A stretch of DNA of 16,813 nucleotides, taken from contig DAOVSZ010000015.1 in the NCBI GenBank assembly GCA_030627725.1, positions 1-16,813 of the forward strand, read 5' to 3'. The DNA comes from Desulfobulbaceae bacterium. GTDB lineage: Bacteria > Desulfobacterota > Desulfobulbia > Desulfobulbales > DAOVSZ01. The notes under the pieces are model-generated. The model was not told the origin of the DNA and searched no databases. It saw nothing but the letters and a program-made list of their open reading frames with translations. Each line of letters begins with the position of its first letter. Within the stretch, counting starts at the first letter, position 1. The translations under genes were made by a program, and so were the position numbers. Below, in pieces: positions 6,471 to 14,110 of the stretch.

Positions 6471-6745
6471 CCGCCGTTTACCTTTTCTTTTAATTCCTTG
6501 CCTGCCTTGAAAAAAGGCAGTTTTTTGGGTGGGACGCTTATCTTGTCGCCGGTTTTCGGGTTTCTGCCCTGGTAGGACTCGTAGTTTTTAACCACAAAAC
6601 TGCCGAACCCTCTGATTTCGATGTTGCTGCCGGAAGCGAGCGCCTCTGTCATGGCCTCAAGAATCGTATTGGTAATTCCCCCAGCCTCTCGTTGCGGAAT
6701 GTCAATCTTCTGTGCAAGTGCTTCAATTAATTCAGATTTATTCAT
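6467..6745 (-). CDS. ihfB: Integration host factor beta / HU-family DNA-binding protein
   Basis: A 92-residue nucleoid protein that bends DNA as a dimer. The N-terminal helices (MNKSELIEALAQK) are followed by the DNA-contacting beta arm IEIRGFGSF (about 48-56) and GRNPKTGDK with the intercalating proline. The C-terminal LPFFKAGKELKEKV resembles IHF-beta (VPHFKPGKEL) more than HU, so ihfB is preferred; an HU homodimer role cannot be excluded. The start at 6745 is supported by a GGAG site 6 nt upstream (6752-6755) and by the family N-terminus; the frame stays open 35 codons further upstream, into the repeat. Its stop overlaps rimO's. Confidence 0.9.
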   Translation of the reverse strand: MNKSELIEALAQKIDIPQREAGGITNTILEAMTEALASGSNIEIRGFGSFVVKNYESYQGRNPKTGDKISVPPKKLPFFKAGKELKEKVNGG

Positions 6746-6834
6746 CTCTTTCTCCAAAATCCATTCTATAAATAAATCGGCCTGGCGCATCTGCCTTTGT
6801 TGCTCATCGTCACCAAATTCAGAAAGATGCAAAA

Positions 6835-6893
6835 GTTGACGGTCTCGCAAAAAAAGTCGAAACGAACGTAATCGCCTTTAATGATTTCAACAA
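6835..6893 (-). repeat. Inverted-repeat element, copy 2 (partial)
   Basis: The reverse complement of this segment aligns over about 58 nt with 4335-4391: TTG-TTGAAATCATT at one end, GACTTTTTTT-GCGAG-ACC-GTCAAC at the other, with a diverged centre. It lies in the 217-bp gap upstream of the IHF/HU gene. Only one end of the longer element seen at 4291-4391 is recognisable here. Confidence 0.6.
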
Positions 6894-6962
6894 AACTTAA
6901 TTAAATACAAATAGATATAGATATCATAATACAGCAATATATTAAAAGTAAAGAGGATTTTT
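6894..6962. other. AT-rich upstream region of the IHF/HU gene
   Basis: Strongly AT-rich stretch between the rluB stop and the repeat, the most AT-rich part of this end of the window. It probably holds the promoter of the minus-strand IHF/HU gene (a TATTAT box is present on that strand near 6925-6930), but no well-spaced -35/-10 pair is convincing. Confidence 0.3.
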
Positions 6963-7673
6963 TTAAGAAAAAAGAAGAGTTATCTCTTTTTTGCTTAAAA
7001 AGCGATATTTCCCGGATGACAGCCTGCCCAGTTTGAGGCGGCCATAGGCGGTCCTTTTTAATTCAAGGACTGTGTGTCCAATGGCCGCAAACATCTTTCG
7101 GACCTGTCGTTTCCTGCCCTCGTGGATAATAATCTCAACAGTGGTTTTTCTCTTTTTTGTTGTGAGAACTTTGATGCGGGCCGGCCAGGTTCTTCGGTTC
7201 TCAATTTCAATTCCCTGTTCGAGTTTGAGAAGGAGTTCCCTGGAGGGCCGGCCGGCCACGATTGCCAGATATGTCCTGTTTATTTCAAATTTTGGATGTA
7301 AAATGTTCTGAGCAAAATCACCATCATTGGTGAGAAGCAGCGCGCCTTCCGTGTCCTGGTCAAGCCGGCCGACGGGAAACACCCTTTCAGGCATATTTTT
7401 TAAGAGGGAGGTGACAATGGGGCGGCCCTGCGGATCACGCATGGTCGTGACATACCCTTTGGGCTTATTTAAGAGGATATAGACCTTTTTTTCAGAGACT
7501 GCTAGCGGTTTTCCTTCAAATTCGATGTGATGGACGTCGGGGTCAACGCGGATTCCCATCTCAGTGACTACAATGCCGTCAATGGTCACCTTTCCTTCTC
7601 GGATATGCTCTTCTGCCTTGCGTCGTGAGCATATCCCTGCACGGGCCAGTATTTTTTGAAGGCGTTCTTCCAT
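6963..7673 (-). CDS. rluB: RluB-type 23S rRNA pseudouridine synthase
   Basis: Isomerises uridine to pseudouridine in rRNA. The N-terminal S4 RNA-binding domain (residues 1-60) shows RLQKILARAGICSRRKAEEHI and GKVTIDG. The catalytic RsuA/RluB/E/F domain follows, with LLNKPKGYVTT at 68-77 and the nucleophile D105 in VGRLDQDTEGALLLTNDG. The late motif EGRKRQVRKMF is complete. The 236-residue size and the S4 domain fit RluB (23S helix 89) best, but RsuA or RluE-type specificity cannot be excluded by reading. No clear ribosome-binding site precedes the ATG at 7673, which lies 125 bp after the upstream gene's stop, beyond two hairpins. Confidence 0.9.
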   Translation of the reverse strand: MEERLQKILARAGICSRRKAEEHIREGKVTIDGIVVTEMGIRVDPDVHHIEFEGKPLAVSEKKVYILLNKPKGYVTTMRDPQGRPIVTSLLKNMPERVFPVGRLDQDTEGALLLTNDGDFAQNILHPKFEINRTYLAIVAGRPSRELLLKLEQGIEIENRRTWPARIKVLTTKKRKTTVEIIIHEGRKRQVRKMFAAIGHTVLELKRTAYGRLKLGRLSSGKYRFLSKKEITLLFS

Positions 7674-7722
7674 AATTTTAAAGGGGCCAGGGCAGGGGTT
7701 CGGGGGGTAGGGTTGAAAAAAT

Positions 7723-7758
7723 AAAGGGTATAGAAAGTTTTAGCTTTCCATACCCTTT
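7723..7758 (-). terminator. Terminator after the 144-aa gene
   Basis: A 15-bp stem with one A-C mismatch (7723-7737 with 7744-7758, AAAGGGTAT core) and a 6-nt loop. On the minus strand it is followed by a T-rich run, fitting an intrinsic terminator of the gene ending at 7799. It would separate that gene from rluB. Confidence 0.75.
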
Positions 7759-7762
7759 TGAA

Positions 7763-7785
7763 AACCGGATGAAGTCTATCCGGTT
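7763..7785 (-). promoter_or_regulatory. Second hairpin between stop codon and terminator
   Basis: AACCGGAT-GAAGTCT-ATCCGGTT is a perfect 8-bp stem with a 7-nt loop, just downstream of the 144-aa gene and just before its terminator. It is likely a 3'-UTR stabilising hairpin. Confidence 0.5.
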
Positions 7786-7798
7786 ATGGAGTCTTTCG

Positions 7799-8233
7799 TC
7801 AAGCGCTGAAATCACCACGCCTGAATTTTGCTGTTTCCAGGTAGGAAACTGTTGCGACCCGTTCCAGGAGGTGGGCAAGTGCATCATCTTCAGGCAGCTG
7901 GCCCTTCATGTTCAGTAATCCGGCGGTTTCTTCCTCAAGGGCGTCAACAAACGGCGTCAACGCCTCCGGTGCAATAGCAGTGTTTCCAAGCGCTGACCGA
8001 TAAGAATCAAGGGTGCCGATAGCGGTTTCAGTCAAGGCCAGGCTTTCAAGGCGCAGAGAGGTGGACACGGACGTTGCCGGGGTGGTCGGGTCCGCAGCTG
8101 CAACCTTTTTGCCTTCTGAAACATTGTGCAGCCGATCGTCCAGCAGTTTCTGAAAATCAATGCCGGTTGGTTTCTCACTGCCGGTTGAACTTTTTACTGG
8201 CCCCTTCTGCCCGGGAATGTCATATATCTTCAT
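7799..8233 (-). CDS. Hypothetical protein, 144 aa
   Basis: Not recognised. The N-terminal 60 residues are polar and low in hydrophobics, rich in K, S, T, P and probably disordered (IPGQKGPVKSSTGSEKPTG, DPTTPATSVST). Residues about 60-144 look helical, with leucine- and alanine-rich stretches (LRLESLALTETAIGTLDSYRSAL; FVDALEEETAGLL; LAHLLERVATVSYLETAKF). There is no signal peptide or membrane segment. The disordered-then-helical layout recalls small chaperone- or export-type proteins of flagellar systems, but no flagellar gene is near and this is only a resemblance. An AGGAGG site precedes the ATG. The gene is flanked by its own promoter and terminator, so it is probably monocistronic. Confidence 0.8.
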   Translation of the reverse strand: MKIYDIPGQKGPVKSSTGSEKPTGIDFQKLLDDRLHNVSEGKKVAAADPTTPATSVSTSLRLESLALTETAIGTLDSYRSALGNTAIAPEALTPFVDALEEETAGLLNMKGQLPEDDALAHLLERVATVSYLETAKFRRGDFSA

Positions 8234-8285
8234 GGATGTCCTCCTCTGATCCGACAGAGATACGGTATTTATATACTATTTCTAC

Positions 8286-8315
8286 ATACTACCTATTCGG
8301 CAGATACACGGTCAA
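8286..8315 (-). promoter_or_regulatory. Candidate promoter for the 144-aa gene
   Basis: Minus-strand TTGACC (8315-8310), an 18-bp spacer and TAGTAT (8291-8286), about 50 nt upstream of the start codon. The match is moderate (5/6 and 4/6). Confidence 0.4.
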
Positions 8316-8350
8316 GCATTAATAAAAAGTAACTATTTTGCCCTTTTGTC

Positions 8351-10129
8351 CTAGCGCCATTTCGGTGGCAGAATGTCGGTTATTTTATCGTCAACCTTTT
8401 GTTTCGTTTCCGGGTCCACTTCAAGAACATGCGGGTACCAGGGTTTCATCCGGCAGTCAAAGACGACCGGCGGTGTGAGCCCTACATGAAAACGTCTGAC
8501 CTCAGTTCCGCCCGCATGAATATCAGCTGCCGGTTCAAATCGGGTGAAGAAGCTCCAGAGGAATTCCTGCAGGTTTTCGGTGGCTGCAGCGCTGTCGTCA
8601 ACAAGAAGGACAGCGGGCCACTCGGCAAGATGTGCGCAGGCGGCAAGGCGCTTTGGCAGCTCCCTGTTTTTTTCAAAGGATTCACCCTGCACGACAAGGG
8701 TCCCGGGAAGAAACACCTCAGGCCGGACGCAGCCCTGCGGCAGTTCGCCGCTAAAGGACCCGGGAAGCTTTCGTACCGCCTCCTTGCCAAGCCCCATGAG
8801 CATCGCCTTTGAACCCTTGTTGACTGATGGCCCGGTGTAATCCAGGGTGTCCTGCGAGACATTTGCAAAGACAAAGAGGTCTTTGTGCCAGTTTACCCGT
8901 TCAAGGACATGTACCCAGAGCCGTTTAAAATCAGAGACGTCAAGGTCGCCGTCGGTCACGATCAGAAATTTGGTCAACGAGAGCTGCCCTTCGCCAAGGA
9001 TCCGTAATCCCGAGGCAAAGGCCTCTCTGGGATAGCGGTCCATGACCCGGGCTGCGGCAAGGCAGTGGAAGCCGGTTTCGCCAAAGGTCTTCAATTGTCG
9101 GACGCCGCTCATGACAAGCGGGAAGAGCGGCGACAGAAGATCCTGGAGAAAATCACCGATATAGTAATCCTCTTGACGGGACCGCCCGACAACGGTTGCC
9201 GGATAGATCGCGTCTTTTCGATGGTAGAGCCTGTCAACCTGGAAAACCGGGTAGTCGTGGGTCAACGAGTTATATCCGTAATGATCGCCGAACGGTCCTT
9301 CCGGCCTTCGAAGGTGAGGAGGCACAATGCCCTTGGCGGCAAATTCCGCATGGGCGACAAGGGGATGCCCGCCAAGAGGGTCTTTTGTCATGGAAAGTTT
9401 CTCGCCAAGCAGCAGGGAGGCAAGCATCAGTTCAGGCAGGTTTTCCGGCAGCGGCGCTATGGCAGACATCATCAACGCAGGCGGGCCGCCGATAAAAAGG
9501 GTAAGGGGCAGAGGTTCGTTTTTTGCCTCAGCCGCATGATAGTGATATCCGCCGCCTTTGTGTATCTGCCAATGGATGCCGGTTGTCGTGTCATCGTAGC
9601 GCTGGATACGGTACATGCCCAGGTTATGGCCTCTGCCATCCGGATGTTCCGTGTAGACGAGCGGCAGGGTCACAAAGGCGCCGCCATCCGTGTCCCACGA
9701 GGTCAGCATCGGAAGTTCGGTAAGCCGCGGCGGCTTTTGGCATTCGTCCAGTATGGGGGCTGTTTTGGTCTGTTTGGAGCCGATTTTCAGCGCCTGGGGG
9801 GCAAGGTGCTTAAATGACCAGAGTTTGTTGAGTGTCGGTGGCAGTAAGCTTTCTGCCGCACGTACGATATCAGCTACAAACTGCTGCGGTCTGCGGCCAA
9901 AAGCAAGTTCCAAGCGCTTGGCTGATCCGAAGAGGTTTGTTGCCACGGGAAATCGGCTGCCCTTGACATTGGTGAAGAGGAGCGCCGGACCGCCTCGTGC
10001 GATGACCCGTCGATGAATTTCCGCAATTTCAAGGCAGGGGTCGACTGGAACAGTTACCTCAAGAAGTTCCGACTCTTGTTGCAGGACATCCAGAAACGCA
10101 CGTAAATCTTTAATTATTTTATACTTCAC
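8351..10129 (-). CDS. UbiD-family prenylated-FMN-dependent decarboxylase
   Basis: A reversible (de)carboxylase of the UbiD family, using prenylated FMN made by a UbiX partner (not in this window). In an anaerobe the likely role is quinone biosynthesis, but UbiD paralogues serve many aromatic substrates. The 592 residues show the cofactor and metal region HNLGMYRIQRYDD (R174) with GIHWQIHKGGG, and the catalytic acids E277 and D282 in RRPEGPFGDHYGY. The latter matches the Arg-Glu-Glu/Asp arrangement known for the family. It is about 100 residues longer than E. coli UbiD, like other long family members. The start is a GTG at 10129 behind GGGAGG. The small gene 66 bp upstream is co-directional and may be co-transcribed. 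Confidence 0.9.
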   Translation of the reverse strand: MKYKIIKDLRAFLDVLQQESELLEVTVPVDPCLEIAEIHRRVIARGGPALLFTNVKGSRFPVATNLFGSAKRLELAFGRRPQQFVADIVRAAESLLPPTLNKLWSFKHLAPQALKIGSKQTKTAPILDECQKPPRLTELPMLTSWDTDGGAFVTLPLVYTEHPDGRGHNLGMYRIQRYDDTTTGIHWQIHKGGGYHYHAAEAKNEPLPLTLFIGGPPALMMSAIAPLPENLPELMLASLLLGEKLSMTKDPLGGHPLVAHAEFAAKGIVPPHLRRPEGPFGDHYGYNSLTHDYPVFQVDRLYHRKDAIYPATVVGRSRQEDYYIGDFLQDLLSPLFPLVMSGVRQLKTFGETGFHCLAAARVMDRYPREAFASGLRILGEGQLSLTKFLIVTDGDLDVSDFKRLWVHVLERVNWHKDLFVFANVSQDTLDYTGPSVNKGSKAMLMGLGKEAVRKLPGSFSGELPQGCVRPEVFLPGTLVVQGESFEKNRELPKRLAACAHLAEWPAVLLVDDSAAATENLQEFLWSFFTRFEPAADIHAGGTEVRRFHVGLTPPVVFDCRMKPWYPHVLEVDPETKQKVDDKITDILPPKWR

Positions 10130-10194
10130 CTTTGCCGGGTCCTCCCAACTGTGATATATATTGTATTATGGTGCGGCATGAAAACAGAAGCCTC

Positions 10195-10443
10195 TTACTC
10201 ATTGAAAAACACCTCATGATATTCCTTGTGCTGCAGGTGATTGTGCATCAGGCGGGTCAGAAAATCAACAAGTTCCATGATCTCGTCTTCGGTCATCCTG
10301 GGAATGAGTCGATTGAGCATCCGGTCGTTGGCGAATTTTTTTACGAACAGGGTAAGTGAACGTTCATCCGTCTGCCTGTCCAGCCCGAAACAGATCGAGT
10401 CCGCGTTGTTTCCCTGTGGCAGGAAATTATTTTTCTTCTTCAT
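10195..10443 (-). CDS. Small conserved-looking hypothetical protein, 82 aa
   Basis: Not recognised. A soluble, charged protein with a basic N-terminus (MKKKNNFLPQGNNADS) and a probably helical C-terminal half (TEDEIMELVDFLTRLMHNHLQHKEYHEVFF). One cysteine is present, in the segment DSICFGLD. No signal peptide or membrane helix. The ATG at 10443 is chosen because a GAGAGG site lies 11 nt upstream; the frame remains open to 10497, which would overlap the divergent PilZ gene. It lies 65 bp upstream of the UbiD-family gene on the same strand. Confidence 0.6.
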   Translation of the reverse strand: MKKKNNFLPQGNNADSICFGLDRQTDERSLTLFVKKFANDRMLNRLIPRMTEDEIMELVDFLTRLMHNHLQHKEYHEVFFNE

Positions 10444-10467
10444 AAGGGGGAGAACCTCTCTCTCATA

Positions 10468-10477
10468 CATACGTATG
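10468..10477. promoter_or_regulatory. Palindrome in the divergent gap
   Basis: CATACGTATG is a perfect 10-bp palindrome inside the 47-bp gap between the minus-strand 82-aa gene and the PilZ gene. It could be an operator serving both directions, but its short length makes chance occurrence possible. Confidence 0.3.
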
Positions 10478-10490
10478 GCAAAAAAAGGGT

Positions 10491-11225
10491 ATGGCAAAAA
10501 AAAGACAGCCGAAAGATTTGATCCAGACAGGCTGGGTCACGCTTGAGAACGGCTACGAATCAACAAAGTCCCCGGAAATCATCAAACAGATGCTTGACGG
10601 TCTTTTAAAAGAGAGGCACATGCTGGTCGTGCTCCATAAAGACTATCAGTCCGGCAACTGTATCCTGGTGGATGTCAGAGACGATGAGCTGCTCATAGAC
10701 AAGCCGCATAACTGGCCGGGGACCGAAAGTCTGGTCAGGGTCGCATACAAGGACGCGGCAAAATTATGGACACATTTCAATACCAGGGTGACTTCTGCGA
10801 CCGAAGATCTTTTGTACACCGAATTCCCAAAGCAGATCTACCAACTCCAGCGCCGGGACCATTTCAGGGTTGAAACGCCCCACGGGAGTCAAGTTTCATT
10901 TTCCTTTAAAGCCGAGCAATACTCAAATTTTACACTTCTCGACATCAGCGCCGGAGGGATGAAGCTAGGAAGCAATCAGAAGATTCTGATCCCCACCAAT
11001 GCCACCGTAACGGACATCTCAATAAACATCCCCTGTGGAAGCCGGGAGGAAGAAGAGGTCCTTCTTGTCAGGAAAGGAAGCGTGGTTCGCAGTTACCCTG
11101 ACAGAGAAAGGCGTCTTCTCTGTTATGCGGTCAAGTTTCATCCAACAGGGCCTCAGGAAGACCAGCTGGTCAAGTTCGTGCGGCAGCAGGAACTTGATAT
11201 GCTGCGAAAAGGGCTGCAGGTCTGA
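10491..11225 (+). CDS. PilZ-domain cyclic-di-GMP-binding protein
   Basis: A 244-residue cytoplasmic protein with the two-domain layout of YcgR-like flagellar or surface regulators: an N-terminal PilZN-like beta-rich part (about residues 25-110) and a C-terminal PilZ domain. The domain has the c-di-GMP signature QRRDHFR (RxxxR, 121-126) and DISAGG (D-x-S-x-x-G, 151-156) and a C-terminal CYAVKF strand. It would sense the second messenger and alter motility, polysaccharide or adhesion. Target unknown. The ATG lacks a well-placed ribosome site (AAGGG is only 1 nt away) and is preceded by a near-duplicate ATGGCAAAAAAA 16 bp upstream in another frame. It is convergent with the YjbQ-family gene, leaving a 28-bp gap. 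Confidence 0.88.
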   Translation: MAKKRQPKDLIQTGWVTLENGYESTKSPEIIKQMLDGLLKERHMLVVLHKDYQSGNCILVDVRDDELLIDKPHNWPGTESLVRVAYKDAAKLWTHFNTRVTSATEDLLYTEFPKQIYQLQRRDHFRVETPHGSQVSFSFKAEQYSNFTLLDISAGGMKLGSNQKILIPTNATVTDISINIPCGSREEEEVLLVRKGSVVRSYPDRERRLLCYAVKFHPTGPQEDQLVKFVRQQELDMLRKGLQV

Positions 11226-11253
11226 CAAACGCGGTCACAGGTACCGCACCTGT

Positions 11254-11664
11254 TTATGGTCTGTCGGCCGCCAGTATCTTCCAGAGCAGTTTTCTCGTCC
11301 TTGGGCCGTCAAACTCACAGAAAAATATTCGCTGCCACGTTCCGAGGGCGAGTCTCCCCCCTTCAATAAATACCGTGGCTGACGTCCCGACCATCGAAGT
11401 CATAAGGTGTGACGGTGAATTCCCTTCCAGATGCTTATATTTATAGTTCAGCGGGACAATCTTTTGCAAAACCGATAAGATATCATCCTGTACAGCCGGA
11501 TCAGCCCCCTCGTTAATTGTCAGACCGGCGGTTGTATGCGGGTTGTACAGGTAGCAGATGCCATCCTTGACGCCGGAAGAACCGATTTCCCGTTCAATTC
11601 GGGCCGTAACGTCAATGAATTCCATCTTCTGTGATGTTGCAACAGTAAATGATCCTTTTTGCAT
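11254..11664 (-). CDS. yjbQ: YjbQ (UPF0047) family protein
   Basis: A 136-residue protein of the YjbQ/UPF0047 family, which has a compact beta fold with a metal site; members can provide a secondary thiamine-phosphate synthase activity, but the physiological role is uncertain. All family signatures are present: NPHTTAGLTINEGAD (about 41-55), the paired histidines in HLEGNSPSHL (H78, H86), and LGTWQRIFFCEFDGPRTRK near residues 107-125. The start at 11664 is chosen for the GGGAGAAA site just upstream and the usual family N-terminus; 38 further in-frame codons upstream appear non-coding. Confidence 0.92.
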   Translation of the reverse strand: MQKGSFTVATSQKMEFIDVTARIEREIGSSGVKDGICYLYNPHTTAGLTINEGADPAVQDDILSVLQKIVPLNYKYKHLEGNSPSHLMTSMVGTSATVFIEGGRLALGTWQRIFFCEFDGPRTRKLLWKILAADRP

Positions 11665-11754
11665 TTCGTTTTCTCCCGGATGGGTACACATCTGAAGCAC
11701 TGCTGAATAGTTACAATTTTCAAATGATCTCTTGCAGCGATCCTTTGCATGAGT

Positions 11755-11778
11755 ATTATAGTTTTTCCCGAGTGTCAA
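11755..11778 (-). promoter_or_regulatory. Weak candidate promoter for the yjbQ gene
   Basis: On the minus strand a perfect TATAAT (11760-11755) lies about 90 nt upstream of the start. A perfect TTGACA (11778-11773) is only 12 bp from it, too close for standard sigma-70 use, so the -35 element may be a weaker sequence upstream. Confidence 0.3.
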
Positions 11779-11886
11779 TTTGATTCTGCGGTCGGCTCAT
11801 GCCTTTCTGGAATTCTGCTGTATCATATGGTATGGTGAGCAAACTTTTCTATCAGCAAAAAAGTGAAGAATTGAAAGGAGGATGCG

Positions 11887-12510
11887 ATGCTAGACAACGT
11901 ATATAAAAATTTGACCTGGCTGGGGCATTCATCGTTTCGGCTTGCGGCGGCTGGAAAAAATATCTACTTTGACCCCTTTCAGCTTTCAGGTGTTTTGCCG
12001 CCGGCTGATCTGATCGTTGTTTCGCACGATCATTATGATCACTGTTCCCCTGAGGATATTGCAAAGATCAGGAAAGAGACAACCGTTATCGTAACCGAGC
12101 CGCAATCGGCACAAAAACTTTCAGGTGAGATCATCTCTCTTGCGCCTGGTGAGAGCTGTGAGGCTGCGGGATTTCAGATCGAGACGGTTGCCTCGTACAA
12201 TACGAACAAGAACTTTCATCCCAAGGGCAACAGCTGGCTCGGTTTTGTCGTAACCGTCGAAGGGGTCAGGGTGTATCATGCCGGAGACAGTGATTATATT
12301 CCTGAAATGAAGGAGGTCAAGGCGGATATTGCTCTTCTGCCGGTTTCAGGGACATACGTGATGACTCCCGAGGAGGCGGCCCAGGCGGCAATAGACATCA
12401 ATCCGGCGATTGCGGTGCCGATGCATTTTGGTTCGATAGTCGGATCCAGCGCTGATGCCGAACGCTTTGCCGCTCTGCTTGAAGGAAAGATCAGAGTAGA
12501 AGTGCCTTAA
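11887..12510 (+). CDS. Metallo-beta-lactamase-fold hydrolase (UPF0173-like)
   Basis: A 207-residue MBL-fold metal-dependent hydrolase. The metal motif H-x-H-x-D-H is intact at H47, H49, D51 and H52 (SHDHYDH). A second-site histidine fits HFHPKGNSWLGF near 110, VYHAGDSDYIPEM carries the bridging aspartate, and a final histidine lies in PMHFGSIVGS. N-terminal WLGHSSFRL and YFDPF are typical of the UPF0173 type. Substrate unknown. A strong AAAGGAGG site precedes the ATG. It is followed 28 bp later by the precorrin-2 dehydrogenase gene and may head that transcript, though no functional link is evident. Confidence 0.88.
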   Translation: MLDNVYKNLTWLGHSSFRLAAAGKNIYFDPFQLSGVLPPADLIVVSHDHYDHCSPEDIAKIRKETTVIVTEPQSAQKLSGEIISLAPGESCEAAGFQIETVASYNTNKNFHPKGNSWLGFVVTVEGVRVYHAGDSDYIPEMKEVKADIALLPVSGTYVMTPEEAAQAAIDINPAIAVPMHFGSIVGSSADAERFAALLEGKIRVEVP

Positions 12511-12538
12511 CATTAAAAAAAACTCAAACGAATAGAAT

Positions 12539-13225
12539 ATGCAATATTTCCCGATCAGCCTCGATATGAACGGCCGTCAGTGTATTGTGATTGGCGGCGG
12601 CAGGGTCGCTGCTAGAAAGATAAAGAGCCTTCTTGCCTGCGGCGGAAAGGTCACTGTAATCAGTCCTGATCTTACTCCTGAATTAGAAAAACTCTCTCTT
12701 GCCGGCACGCTCTCGTGGAAGAAAAATTCGTTCCAGGAGGGTGATCTGAATGGGGCCTTTCTTGTCATTGCTGCTACAGATGATCCTGATGTCCAGAAAA
12801 AGGTGCATGAAGAAGCAGAGCATCATAACATCATGCTGAATGTGGCGGATGTGCCGGAACGGTGTTCTTTTATCCTGCCGGCAACCGTAAGGCGTGGTGA
12901 TTTGACGGTTTCCGTCTCAACCGCTGGCAAGAGTCCGGCTCTGGCCAAGAAACTTCGGCAGGCGCTTGAAAAACAGTTCGGCCACGAATATGCGGTCTGC
13001 CTCAATATCATGGGGACCCTCCGACCGGTTGTCCTTGGATGTAACCGTTCCCAGAAGGAGAACGAGGCCCTGTTTGAAAGAATACTGGACAGCGATATGC
13101 TGGCCTGGATCAGAGAGAAGAACTGGGAGAGAATGAGCGGACATATAAGAGAGATTTTACAGAGCGAAGGAATAGACCCCGGATGTCTGGATACGATAGA
13201 AGAATGCTTTCCTGAAGGCCTCTAA
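12539..13225 (+). CDS. Precorrin-2 dehydrogenase / sirohydrochlorin ferrochelatase (CysG N-terminal/Met8-like)
   Basis: A bifunctional enzyme oxidising precorrin-2 with NAD and inserting iron to make siroheme. The NAD-binding Rossmann fold begins with VIGGGRVAARK (GGG at 19-21). The catalytic aspartate D104 is in NVADVPERCSFILPA, matching D104 of E. coli CysG, and the serine-containing loop VSTAGKSPALAKKL follows near 126. There is no methyltransferase domain, so it is the stand-alone type. In sulfate reducers siroheme serves dissimilatory sulfite reductase and can feed siroheme-dependent heme synthesis. No ribosome site is visible before the ATG at 12539, yet the start matches the family N-terminus. 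Confidence 0.92.
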   Translation: MQYFPISLDMNGRQCIVIGGGRVAARKIKSLLACGGKVTVISPDLTPELEKLSLAGTLSWKKNSFQEGDLNGAFLVIAATDDPDVQKKVHEEAEHHNIMLNVADVPERCSFILPATVRRGDLTVSVSTAGKSPALAKKLRQALEKQFGHEYAVCLNIMGTLRPVVLGCNRSQKENEALFERILDSDMLAWIREKNWERMSGHIREILQSEGIDPGCLDTIEECFPEGL

Positions 13226-13294
13226 TATGTTGTTCCCAATTGAGTGCTTCTTTGACTATACTTAACCGATGTTCTGCCTTATGGAGATCTGTTG

Positions 13295-14110
13295 ATGTCA
13301 TTACTTTTTTTATTTTCCTTTGCAGTCTATATCCTGGCCACGACTACCTATCTGGCCTATTTCTTTACTGAAAATGAAAAAATCAGGACCGCCTCCCGAA
13401 CTACTCTTGTCATTGGCGGTCTGGTTCATCTGCTCTACCTCATTCACCGTTATTTTCAGGCAGGCCATACGCCACTTACCAGCAACCATGAGGCGGTCTC
13501 TTTCTTTGCCTTGACCTTGACCTGGGCTTTTCTCTCCTTCCGGTGGCGGTTTCAGGTGAAGAATTTCGGGACCTTTGTCACCTTGCTCGTAACCGCCCTC
13601 ATGATCGTGAGCGCCTTTTCGTCTCATGAGATTCATGAATTGCCACCGGCCTTGAAGAGCAACTGGCTTCCTATTCATGCCAGTATTGCCATTATGGCAA
13701 ATGCCTTCCTGGGTCTGGCCTTCTGTGGCGGGGTTATGTACCTGTTGCAGGAAAGAGAGATAAAAAAGAGGCGTTTCGGGATGTTTTTCAGCCGGTTGCC
13801 GTCTTTGGAAGCCTTGGATAATTTGAACCAGCATTGTCTGGCGATCGGTTTTCCTCTCCTGACACTTGGTATTATCACCGGTTCCATCTGGGCCAAACAG
13901 GCCTGGGGGACTTACTGGCACTGGGACCCGAAGGAGACATGGTCGCTTGTTACCTGGTTTTTGTATGCAGCCCTTCTTCACTTTCGGTTTACAATGGGAT
14001 GGCGCGGGAGACGTGCCGCTATTATGGCCATTATCGGCTTTTTATCCACCTTATTTACACTCTGGGGAGTGACGTATTTTCTGGGAGGAGTGCATTCCTA
14101 TGTTGGCTGA
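13295..14110 (+). CDS. ccsA: CcsA/ResC-like cytochrome c assembly protein
   Basis: A 271-residue polytopic inner-membrane protein of the heme-handling CcsA/ResC/CcmC family (System II cytochrome c maturation). The tryptophan-rich WWD motif WGTYWHWDPKETW is at 204-216. Conserved histidines include H65 in SNHEA, H128 in PIHAS and H268 in the C-terminal VHSYVG, which flank the WWD domain. About seven or eight membrane helices can be seen. The ATG at 13295 is preferred over the preceding TTG because a GGAG site sits 8 nt upstream. Its end overlaps hemA by 11 bp. Position before hemA matches hemX/ccsA genes of other deltaproteobacteria; the size is shorter than fused or large CcsA proteins. Confidence 0.88.
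   Translation: MSLLFLFSFAVYILATTTYLAYFFTENEKIRTASRTTLVIGGLVHLLYLIHRYFQAGHTPLTSNHEAVSFFALTLTWAFLSFRWRFQVKNFGTFVTLLVTALMIVSAFSSHEIHELPPALKSNWLPIHASIAIMANAFLGLAFCGGVMYLLQEREIKKRRFGMFFSRLPSLEALDNLNQHCLAIGFPLLTLGIITGSIWAKQAWGTYWHWDPKETWSLVTWFLYAALLHFRFTMGWRGRRAAIMAIIGFLSTLFTLWGVTYFLGGVHSYVG

Noticed and set aside
6746..6850. N-terminal extension of the IHF/HU protein by 35 residues
   Set aside because: The frame is open, but the good ribosome site and the family N-terminus both point to the ATG at 6745.
9065..9817. 250-codon plus-strand frame opposite the UbiD-family gene
   Set aside because: It lies wholly antisense to a convincingly conserved protein and has basic, random-looking composition; long open frames opposite GC-rich genes are common.
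13310..13981. 223-codon minus-strand frame opposite ccsA
   Set aside because: It mirrors a conserved membrane protein and has no ribosome site or recognisable motif.
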